A stretch of 39,594 nt of DNA from the NCBI GenBank assembly GCA_964242735.1, contig CAXTAK010000021.1:1-39594 (forward strand), read 5' to 3'. The translations under genes were made by a program, and so were the position numbers. The first letter of the stretch is position 1. Every line of letters starts with the position of its first letter. The DNA comes from CADCUY01 sp964242735. Lineage in GTDB: Bacteria > Actinomycetota > Actinomycetes > Actinomycetales > Quadrisphaeraceae. The notes below the pieces were generated by a model that was given only the letters and a program-made list of their open reading frames with translations, did not search any database and was not told the DNA's origin. Shown piece by piece: positions 33,163 to 39,594 of the stretch.

Positions 33163-33924
33163 GTGCGGATCGTCGGGTGGTCGCCGGTCGAGGACCCAGC
33201 GCGCGAGCGCACCCGGCGGCGCGAGGCGCGGGCCCGGTGGTGGCGCCGCACCGCCCTGCGCCACCGCCGGCTGGCCGCCGCGCTGCTGCTCGCCGTCGCC
33301 ACGGCCCTCGTGGTCAGCGCGCTGCGCCCCGTGCCCCCCACCACCGCGCGAGTCCTGGTCGCCGCAGCCGACCTGCCTGCCGGGCACCGCCTCGGCGCGG
33401 GCGACCTCACCGAGCTCCAGGTGCCACCGGGCGTCGTGCCCGCCACCGCCCTCGGCCCCGCGGACATCGCCCGGGTCACCGGTGAGGTGCTCGCCGCACC
33501 GGTGGGGGTCGGGGAGCTGGTGACCACCTCGCGCACGGTCGGCGCCGGGCTGCTGACCTCGGCCCCACCGGGCACCCTCGCCGTCCCGGTGGGCCTCGGC
33601 ACCCCGATGCCGGACGGGGTCCTGCGGGCGGGCGACCGCGTGGCCGTCCTCGCCGGCGGCCCCGCGGACCCCTATGCGCAGGGGCTGGACGGCGAGCCGG
33701 CGGGCGGTGGCCGCGGTCGCGGGGAGGTGCTGGTCACCGCCGCGACGGTCCTGCTCGCCCCGCAGCGGTCGGCTCAGGACGGCGGGGTGCTCCCCGCCGC
33801 GGGCACCGGCACCGCGGTGGCGCTGCTGGCGCTGACCACCGCCGAGGCCGAGGCGGTGGCCGGGGCGGGCGGCAGGGCACTGACCCTGGCCGTCCTGCCC
33901 CCGGGCGGGGCGGGCGCGAACTAG
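33163..33924 (+). CDS. SAF-domain protein, CpaB/RcpC-like
   Basis: A 253-aa membrane-anchored protein. A basic N-terminus leads into one hydrophobic segment (about 39-58), then a SAF domain with ARVLVAAADLPAGHRLGAGD and a VPVGLGTPMPDGVLRAGDRV block as in Flp pilus assembly protein CpaB/RcpC. No other pilus genes are nearby, so in this context (between fmdB and mscL, as in many actinobacteria) it is probably a stand-alone envelope protein of unknown role. The GTG start is seven bases after a TAGCGT hexamer. Its TAG stop begins the mscL -10 box. Confidence 0.78.
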   Translation: MRIVGWSPVEDPARERTRRREARARWWRRTALRHRRLAAALLLAVATALVVSALRPVPPTTARVLVAAADLPAGHRLGAGDLTELQVPPGVVPATALGPADIARVTGEVLAAPVGVGELVTTSRTVGAGLLTSAPPGTLAVPVGLGTPMPDGVLRAGDRVAVLAGGPADPYAQGLDGEPAGGGRGRGEVLVTAATVLLAPQRSAQDGGVLPAAGTGTAVALLALTTAEAEAVAGAGGRALTLAVLPPGGAGAN

Positions 33925-33927
33925 CCT
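33922..33927 (+). promoter_or_regulatory. Putative -10 box of mscL
   Basis: TAGCCT overlaps the stop codon of the SAF gene and ends seven bases before the mscL ATG. Confidence 0.35.
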
Positions 33928-33934
33928 CGGCCGC

Positions 33935-34411
33935 ATGGCGGACGGGCTCCGGGGCACGGTGGCGGGGTTCAGGGCCTTCGTGCTGCGGGGCAACGCCGTC
34001 GACCTCGCCGTGGCCGTCGCCGTCGGCGCGGCGTTCACCGCGGTCGTCAACGCCCTGGCCGTCGACCTGTTCGGCAGCCTCATCGCCGCGGTCGGCGGAC
34101 AGCCCGACATCGAGGGCGTCGGCTTCGTGCTGAACGGCACCCCGGTGCGGGTCGGGCCGCTGCTCGCGGCGCTGCTGAACCTGCTGATCGTCGCAGCGGT
34201 GCTGTACTTCTTCGTCGTGGTGCCGATCAACCACCTGCACGAGCGGCGGGCGGAGGGGCCGGACGTGCCCGCCGCGACCCCCGAGGACGTCGCCCTGCTG
34301 CGCGAGATCCGCGACCTGCTCAGGGCGGGCGCCCACGCCGGGGACGAGGGGGCGCGGGACGCCGGCGCCCGGGAGGTCGACCTCCGGGACGCCGCGTCGC
34401 CGGGCCGGTGA
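33935..34411 (+). CDS. mscL: Large-conductance mechanosensitive channel
   Basis: A 158-aa MscL that opens under membrane tension to relieve osmotic downshock. The first helix region FRAFVLRGNAVDLAVAVAVG is the family signature, the second transmembrane helix lies near 78-98 (LLAALLNLLIVAAVLYFFVV), and the cytoplasmic helix TPEDVALLREIRDLL ends the conserved part. An extra about 30-residue charged tail makes it slightly longer than usual. It is adjacent to a cation/proton antiporter locus, so two osmotic/ion systems are close together. Its stop is seven bases from the convergent small gene. Confidence 0.95.
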   Translation: MADGLRGTVAGFRAFVLRGNAVDLAVAVAVGAAFTAVVNALAVDLFGSLIAAVGGQPDIEGVGFVLNGTPVRVGPLLAALLNLLIVAAVLYFFVVVPINHLHERRAEGPDVPAATPEDVALLREIRDLLRAGAHAGDEGARDAGAREVDLRDAASPGR

Positions 34412-34418
34412 CGCGCTC

Positions 34419-34676
34419 CTACCAGTGGGGCGGCCGCTCGCGCCGGTAGTGCTCGTCGGCGGTCTCGCCGCGCTCGGGGCTCCCCCAGCCCGCGTCGGTG
34501 TCGTCCGCGCTGACCTCGCCACCGATGACCCGGCCTGCAGCCGCCCCGCCTGCGGCGAGACCTGTCGGCGGCGCGGGGTCCTCACCGCCTGTGGCCGCCC
34601 GCTGCGCCCGACGTGGTCCCCGGGCCCGGGCCTCGCGCGTGGCCGGGGCCCCCCGAGCAGACCCGCCGGCGCTCAC
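34419..34676 (-). CDS. Small protein translationally coupled to the helicase-like gene
   Basis: An 85-aa protein of unknown function. Its GTG start overlaps the stop of the upstream helicase-like gene (GTGA), a strong sign that it is real and coupled. The first about 50 residues are Ala/Gly/Arg/Pro-rich and probably disordered. The end is distinctive: DDTDAGWGSPERGETADEHY then RRERPPHW at the C-terminus. An acidic W-G segment followed by a terminal R-P-P-H-W looks like a conserved short linear motif. It could bind the helicase-like protein; this is inference. Confidence 0.72.
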   Translation of the reverse strand: MSAGGSARGAPATREARARGPRRAQRAATGGEDPAPPTGLAAGGAAAGRVIGGEVSADDTDAGWGSPERGETADEHYRRERPPHW

Positions 34677-37600
34677 GGGCGGCGCAGCTCCGCGAGCACC
34701 CGCCTCGCGGCGGCGCCCGGGTCGGCGAAGAGCTCCACCGCCCCCAGGCGCACCACGCGCCACCCGAGCCGGCCCAGCTCGTCGGGCAGGGCCACCTCCC
34801 GCTGCAGCAGCGCGCCGGGGTCCACGGTCCCGCTGTCGCGGACGTCGGGCGCCTCCCCACCTGACCAGGCGTGCGCACCGACGAGGTCGGTGAGCACCGC
34901 GACGGCCGGCGCGTCCTGCGCCCCGGTGACCAGCAGGTCCACCGTGCCCCCACCGGGCACCCACGCGCGCACCCGTGGCGCGCCGTCCGCGAGCTCGTCG
35001 GCGCGGTCGCCCGCGACGCCCTCACGCGCGGCGGCCTCCAGCTCGGGCAGCAGCCGCACCAGCAGCGGGTCGCTGGGCACCGGGCGGGTGGGGGCGACGC
35101 GCCCCGCCTCCTCCAGCCGCAGGACCACCGCGCGCAGCGCCCGGGCGGCGGGGGTGGTCAACCGATCCGGCTCCAGCTGCTCGCTGCCCACGCTGCTCAC
35201 CAGCACCAGGCGGCTGCGCGCCCGGCTCAGCGCCGTGGCCAGGCTCCGCTGCCCGTGCGGACCGTCCAGCGGACCAAGGCGGTGGTCGAAGCGCCCCAGC
35301 GGGGTGACACCGAAGCCGACGCTGACGATCGCGGCGTCGCGCACCGTGTCGCCGCTGCGACCGACGTCGGTGACCACGAAGGCCTCCTGCCGCGGGCCGG
35401 CGGGCGCACCGAGGAAGGCCTGCAGCTCCCGGCGGGTGCCGTACGCGGCGCGCAGCGCATCAGCGAGGCGACGGGCGTGCACCCGGGTCAGGGCCACCAC
35501 GGCCAGGGACTCCTCGGGGGTGGTGCGCGCGTGCTCGGTGACCAGGTCCACCACCCGCGCCACCTCGGCCTCAGGGCTCTCCACCGACCCCGCGGCGTCC
35601 ACGGGCCCGGTGCCCGCCGAGACCCGGCTGAACGAGGCGCCGACCTGCCACGCCGGCCCCGGCAGGCTCGCCCGTCCGGTGACACTGCCGGGCACCATGC
35701 CCACCAGCTCGGCCAGCTCGGCCGGCATCCGGTGCTGCTCCTCCAGGCGGTGGGTGGGCAGCGCGCGCACCGACGCGTCCAGCACGCTCCACCGCGCCGG
35801 CGCCGGCGCGGCGTCGGGCGCGCGGGGGGAGAACTGCGCCACGGGCAGCCCTCCGGGGTCACCGACGAGCACCACCTGGTCACCCGACGCGGCGGCCAGC
35901 ACGGCCTCGGGCACGCCGGTGCGGTGCGCGCCGAGGAGCACCACGACGTCGTGCCGCGCCCCTCGGCCCAGCTCGTGCGGCAGCGCGAGGGGGCTGCTGA
36001 TCCGGCACGGCACGTGCCCCTGGCGGCGCAGGTACGCCCCGGCGTCCGCCACCGACCGCACCGCGCCACCGGTGCGGCGACGCTCGTCCCCGCGCAGCGC
36101 GGCCACGAGGTCGGCCCGGCGGGCGCCGTCGAGGCGGGCGAGCCCGGGGTCGTCCTCCATGGCGACCTCCAGGACCGAGGTCCACCACGCCCTCTCCAGC
36201 TCCGCGCCCGCCCGCTCCGCCGGCACGCGGCGCTCCCGCAGGTCGTCGAGCAGGGGTCCCAGCCCGGCGGAGCGCAGCTGCACGAGCAGCGCGGTGCGCC
36301 GTGGCAGGGCCTCGAGGGCCCCGGAGTCCTGCTCCAGCTGGGCCAGGCGCTCCTCCAGCTGGTCCCACCCGGCGCTGGGCAGGTCACCGCCGGCCGCGGT
36401 GGTGGCCAGGGTGGGCTGCAGGGTCGCGAGGTCCTCCACGGCCGCGGCGCAGAGCGCCTCCGTCTGCGGCAGGCCGCGCGGGACCACCGGCAGGGCCCCT
36501 GCCGTCTCGGGCACCTGCCACGAGAGCCACGCCTCCCGGCTGGCCTCGGCGGTGCCCAGCGCCCGGTGCAGGTCGGGGGCGACCACCCCGGGTCGCAGCA
36601 GCTCGTGCGCGGTGCGCTCGGCCCGACGGCGGGCGAGCATCCCCACGTGGATGCCGCGGGCGGCGCGGTCCGCCCCGGAGGCGGTGGCGTCGACGAGGTC
36701 GGCGACGGACCGGTCGTAGACCCGGGGGGTGAACAGGTCCAGGGTCGAGCGCACCGCGACCATCAGGGCGAGCAGCTCACCGGCCTCGGAGACCGAGGCG
36801 GGTTCGCGCAGCCCGGTGGCCCGCGACATCACCCTCACCTGCGCGCGCAGGTCGGGCAGCACCTGGGCGCGCAGGTCCGCGACGGTGGTCAGCGCCGCCT
36901 CGGCGTCGCCGCGGTCGGTGAGGTCCGCCCCCGACCACGGGGTGTCCCCCGCGCTCACGCTCAGCGCCCCGAGCTCGATGGCCTCACCGAGCTGCTCGGC
37001 GAGGTGGTCGCGCTCGCGCAGCCCCATCGCGGCCATCGCCGGGCGCGGCAGGGTCACGGTGGTGGCGGGCGCGGCGTCTCCCGACTCCAGGCGGGTCAGG
37101 GCCGCGAAGGCGTCGAGCACGCTGACCCCCCACGGCCGTCGGGCCACGTGGAGCCCGGACGTCGCGGCCGCCAGCTCCGCGCCCGGCCCCGGCTCGGGCG
37201 CCGCCGCCTCGGGGCCGCCGCGCCCCCGGGGTGGCTCCCCGTCGGCGGCCGTGTCGGGGCGGACCGGGTCGGCGCCCACGGCCCCCAGGACGGGACCGGC
37301 CAGGCCGAGGGTCGCCAGGCGCGCGGTCACGTCGGCCAGCTCCACCTGCTGGCCGGGCACGAGCAGCACGCGGCGGCCGGCGCCGACGAGCGCGGCGACC
37401 AGCGCGGCACCGACCTGCGTGGCGCCCGTGCCAGGGCCGGCCTCGACGCGCAGCGACGCGCCGCCCAGGACCGCGGCGACCACGCGGCGCTGGGAGGGGT
37501 CGAGGGGCAGCACGCGGACGTCGTCCAGCGACGGGCCGCGCGCGGGCGCCGCGGCGGCCGTCGCGGCCTCCGCGAGGCGCGCGACGGCGGCGTCGTCCCC

Positions 37601-38404
37601 GGCCAGGGCCAGGGGGACGTCGGCGGTCGCCAGGTGGTCGGCGGCCCGGTCGAGGTGGTCGGCCAGCGCCGGGGCCACGTCGACCAGCGCGGTGACCAGC
37701 AGCGCGGTGCGCACCTCGATCTCGGGGGCGGCGCTGCGGGTCAGGGCGCGCAGGCGCTCCAGCGCCGGGGCGGGGTCGAAGCCGTGCTCGCGCTGGGCGA
37801 GGCGCGAGAGCTCGCTCGGGTCGAGCGCGACGCCGCGGCGCGCCAGCTCGCGGACCAGCGCGGGGTTGGTGCGCACCGGGGAACCCAGGTCGAGCTCGTA
37901 GTCCACGGCGCCGGAGCCCCGGGGCCGCAGCTCCAGCGGGCGCAGCAGCACCGGGGTGCTCACCGTGGCGCCGGACGCCTCGCGCCAGGAGGCGAGCCCG
38001 ACTGCGAGGACGCTGGCGTGCAGGCCGTGCTCGTCGGCCAGTGCGTGCGCCTCGAGGCGGATGGCGCGGGCCCGGGCCCGGGCGTCGTCCAGCACGCTGA
38101 CCTCGCGGAACAGGTGGGACAGGCGTGTCGCACGCCCGGCGAGGAAGGACGCGATGCCCGAGGGGTGCGCGTGGCCGAGGTCGAGGGCGTGGGCCTGGAG
38201 GTCACCGGGACCCAGCAGCGGTGAGGGCCCGCCGAGGTCGACGAGCTCCTGGCGCCACGCGGCCAGGGCGCGGGGCATCCCGCGCGGCGCATCGGGTGGC
38301 CCTGACGGCGCCGACGGCTGCTGGCGGCGGGTGACGGACAGACCGGCCTCGCCGATGACCGTGGTGTGACCGTCCTCCGACGTCCGCACCGACCGCTCAG
38401 CCAC
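34673..38404 (-). CDS. SF1-helicase-like protein with degenerate ATP-binding motifs
   Basis: A 1243-aa protein with the order of a UvrD/Upf1-like SF1 helicase and an N-terminal DUF4011-like region (LDLGGPSPLLG, FLAGRATRLSHLF, SVLAVGLASW). The Q-motif LDPSQRRVV is at 301-309. Motif I reads GPGTGATQ (323-330), with alanine in place of the catalytic P-loop lysine. Motif II reads DVVVLLGAH (819-827), lacking the D-E pair. Motif III (VVLVGDPGGLP), IV (LEEQHRMP), V (VRDAAIVSVGFG) and VI (LATALSRARSRLVLV, about 1054-1068) are well preserved. A restriction-endonuclease-like C-terminal domain is possible (GTVDLLVTGAQDAPAVAVLT). It may bind nucleic acid or act structurally without normal ATP hydrolysis. 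The GTG start at 38404 lies 108 bases from the divergent phosphatase gene. Confidence 0.78.
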   Translation of the reverse strand: MAERSVRTSEDGHTTVIGEAGLSVTRRQQPSAPSGPPDAPRGMPRALAAWRQELVDLGGPSPLLGPGDLQAHALDLGHAHPSGIASFLAGRATRLSHLFREVSVLDDARARARAIRLEAHALADEHGLHASVLAVGLASWREASGATVSTPVLLRPLELRPRGSGAVDYELDLGSPVRTNPALVRELARRGVALDPSELSRLAQREHGFDPAPALERLRALTRSAAPEIEVRTALLVTALVDVAPALADHLDRAADHLATADVPLALAGDDAAVARLAEAATAAAAPARGPSLDDVRVLPLDPSQRRVVAAVLGGASLRVEAGPGTGATQVGAALVAALVGAGRRVLLVPGQQVELADVTARLATLGLAGPVLGAVGADPVRPDTAADGEPPRGRGGPEAAAPEPGPGAELAAATSGLHVARRPWGVSVLDAFAALTRLESGDAAPATTVTLPRPAMAAMGLRERDHLAEQLGEAIELGALSVSAGDTPWSGADLTDRGDAEAALTTVADLRAQVLPDLRAQVRVMSRATGLREPASVSEAGELLALMVAVRSTLDLFTPRVYDRSVADLVDATASGADRAARGIHVGMLARRRAERTAHELLRPGVVAPDLHRALGTAEASREAWLSWQVPETAGALPVVPRGLPQTEALCAAAVEDLATLQPTLATTAAGGDLPSAGWDQLEERLAQLEQDSGALEALPRRTALLVQLRSAGLGPLLDDLRERRVPAERAGAELERAWWTSVLEVAMEDDPGLARLDGARRADLVAALRGDERRRTGGAVRSVADAGAYLRRQGHVPCRISSPLALPHELGRGARHDVVVLLGAHRTGVPEAVLAAASGDQVVLVGDPGGLPVAQFSPRAPDAAPAPARWSVLDASVRALPTHRLEEQHRMPAELAELVGMVPGSVTGRASLPGPAWQVGASFSRVSAGTGPVDAAGSVESPEAEVARVVDLVTEHARTTPEESLAVVALTRVHARRLADALRAAYGTRRELQAFLGAPAGPRQEAFVVTDVGRSGDTVRDAAIVSVGFGVTPLGRFDHRLGPLDGPHGQRSLATALSRARSRLVLVSSVGSEQLEPDRLTTPAARALRAVVLRLEEAGRVAPTRPVPSDPLLVRLLPELEAAAREGVAGDRADELADGAPRVRAWVPGGGTVDLLVTGAQDAPAVAVLTDLVGAHAWSGGEAPDVRDSGTVDPGALLQREVALPDELGRLGWRVVRLGAVELFADPGAAARRVLAELRRP

Positions 38405-38512
38405 CGCACCACGCTAACGGGCGCGCCGGGGGTGTGGGCACCGGCCGCGCGGATGGGCGCGGAGGCTCGCGGGGGGAACTGCCGTGCCCCGGGTGTCCGG
38501 CAGGCTGTCGGG

Positions 38513-39022
38513 GTGGAGCAGCCCTACCGGATCCTGACCGTGTGCACCGGCAACATCTGCCGCTCGCCCATCGCCGAGGTGGTGCTGCGCGCGCGGCTGG
38601 ACGACGCGGGGCTGGGTGGGCGGGTCGTCGTCGACTCCGGGGGCACCTCCTCGGAGGAGGAGGGCAACCCGGTGGACCGGCGCGCGCGGGCGGTCCTGGC
38701 CCGGCACGGGTACGCCGTGCCCCGGCACGCGGCACGGCAGGTGCAGGCGCCGTGGCTCGGCGACCGCGACCTGGTCCTGGCGATGACCGAGCAGCACGCC
38801 CGGTGGCTGCGCCGGCAGGCTCGGGGCGACGCCGACCAGGTGCGGATGTACCGGTCCTTCGACCCGGCGGCGCCGGTCGGGGCCGCGGAGGGCGACCTGG
38901 ACATCGCTGACCCCTGGTACGGCGGACCGGAGGACTTCGAGGTCACCCTCGCCGAGGTCGAGGCGGGGGCGGACGCGGTGGTCGAGCACGTGCGCGCCGC
39001 GCTGGACGCCCGGCGGGGGTGA
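38513..39022 (+). CDS. Low-molecular-weight protein-tyrosine phosphatase
   Basis: A 169-aa LMW-PTP. The phosphate loop CTGNICRSP (Cys11, Arg17) opens the protein, and the general acid aspartate is in DIADPWYGG (about residue 126). These enzymes dephosphorylate phosphotyrosine, classically the partner BY-kinase of an exopolysaccharide locus. A BY-kinase is present at the other end of the window, 36 kb away, so pairing is possible but not shown. The GTG at 38513 places the P-loop at the usual distance from the N-terminus; an in-frame ATG at 38452 would add 20 unmatched residues. Confidence 0.92.
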   Translation: MEQPYRILTVCTGNICRSPIAEVVLRARLDDAGLGGRVVVDSGGTSSEEEGNPVDRRARAVLARHGYAVPRHAARQVQAPWLGDRDLVLAMTEQHARWLRRQARGDADQVRMYRSFDPAAPVGAAEGDLDIADPWYGGPEDFEVTLAEVEAGADAVVEHVRAALDARRG

Positions 39023-39517
39023 GGCAGGAGCGGGCTGCGGGCCGGCCGCGCTGATCCCCTTCGGCGCCGCACCGCGCGGGAGGCCCGACCGACCCGGGAC
39101 TCCCACCTGCTGGCGGCAGGCGACCCGGAGGTGGGGCGTCCCGGTCACGATGACCGGCCCGCGGGATCCGCCTCCTGCGGGACGCGCCCCGGCTCGGGCC
39201 AGGAGGGGCCCAGCTGACCCGCGAGGTCGTCCTGACCCCGTGGACGGCGTGGGAGCCGAGCTCCGCGGTCGTCTCGTCATCGAGGATGAGGATCTCCGCC
39301 ACCAGCGCGGCGCAGGCGTGCCACGCGGCGTCATCCCCGTCGACCGGCAGCACCGCGGCGTCGGGGATGCGGCGTCTGGCTCACCGATCACCGGGCCGGC
39401 GACGGGCATCGTCACAGGGGAGGGTCTGCGGCGACACGCGGTCCGCCACGCGGCGCGGCGGGTGGAGCACGAGGCACGACAGCGGGGGCGCGCCGCTTCC
39501 GCCTACGATCGACGGGC
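39023..39517. other. Gene-poor stretch with a possible minus-strand gene remnant
   Basis: A 495-bp spacer between the phosphatase and tRNA-Arg. On the minus strand about 39375-39180 has coding-like, GC3-rich codons giving RIPDAAVLPVDGDDAAWHAC and AALVAEILILDDETTAELGS, then HAVHGVR; it lacks a clear start and would read into the phosphatase gene antisense. I cannot name a family. The rest shows no supported feature. Confidence 0.4.
39504..39509 (+). promoter_or_regulatory. Putative -10 box of tRNA-Arg
   Basis: TACGAT eight bases before the first tRNA base; -35 not clear. Confidence 0.4.
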
Positions 39518-39590
39518 GCCCCCGTAGCTCAGGGGATAGAGCATCGGTTTCCTAAACCGTGTGTCGCCGGTTCGAATCCGGCCGGGGGCA
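39518..39590 (+). tRNA. tRNA-Arg (CCT)
   Basis: A 73-nt cloverleaf: acceptor GCCCCCG/CGGGGGC, D arm GCTCAGGGGATAGAGC, anticodon arm with loop TTCCTAA (anticodon CCT), T arm GCCGGTTCGAATCCGGC, discriminator A, CCA not encoded. The outer anticodon-stem pair is a T-T mismatch. Confidence 0.95.
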
Positions 39591-39594
39591 CCCC

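Noticed and set aside
34871..38224. Open frame of 1117 codons on the plus strand opposite the helicase-like gene
   Set aside because: Antisense shadow typical of GC-rich coding DNA: low-complexity His/Arg/Gly protein without motifs, while the minus strand has clear helicase motifs.

Overview
The window is about 39.6 kb of very GC-rich DNA with dense, often start/stop-overlapping genes, GTG starts, many TAnnnT -10-like hexamers a few bases before start codons, and actinobacterial gene families (Pmt next to RsmI, GlpR/SepX, CIRCE-controlled FmdB/Ruc-type protein). This points to the chromosome of an actinobacterium, perhaps near Kineosporiales/Micrococcales; the genus cannot be fixed from sequence alone. 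I see no insertion sequences, prophage, CRISPR array or rRNA. One 100-N assembly gap lies inside the protein mannosyltransferase gene.

Layout: (1) 1-2.6 kb is the edge of a surface-polysaccharide locus: the 5' end of a GT4-like glycosyltransferase, an anchored SGNH hydrolase and a Wzz/BY-kinase fusion. (2) 2.6-7.3 kb, minus strand: metG followed by a DUF1800-DUF1501 pair with a Tat signal on the second. (3) 7.3-9.8 kb: a secreted metzincin-type protease with three CWB2 cell-wall-binding repeats. (4) 9.8-13.4 kb: an AlaC-like aminotransferase, a WecB-type UDP-GlcNAc 2-epimerase and a helical-toroid protein. (5) 13.4-19.7 kb: rsmI, an alpha/beta hydrolase, DUF427, then a tightly overlapping dapC-like / EamA exporter / pmt run. 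(6) 19.8-25.9 kb: metabolic genes (LLM flavin monooxygenase, aldehyde dehydrogenase, a secreted beta-helix protein, an old yellow enzyme). (7) 26.0-34.4 kb: tRNA-Ala(CGC), the minus-strand run galU-moeA/glp-moaC-mog-rimJ-glpR/sepX, then plus-strand cation/proton antiporter, CIRCE-fmdB(ruc), SAF and mscL. Gene content resembles the Mycobacterium tuberculosis mscL-Rv0991c-galU-moeA-rimJ-Rv0996 and pmt-rsmI-metG neighbourhoods. (8) 34.4-39.6 kb: a 1243-aa SF1-helicase-like protein with degenerate ATP-binding motifs and an overlapping 85-aa partner gene, a low-molecular-weight phosphatase, a gene-poor stretch and tRNA-Arg(CCT).

Most noteworthy: a near-perfect CIRCE operator over the fmdB/ruc promoter, the GlpR/SepX receptor in the same run as its presumed gephyrin-like partner, the helicase-like protein that has lost Walker A lysine and Walker B acidic residues while retaining motifs III-VI, and an assembly gap flanked by identical 55-bp ends whose removal restores one reading frame.
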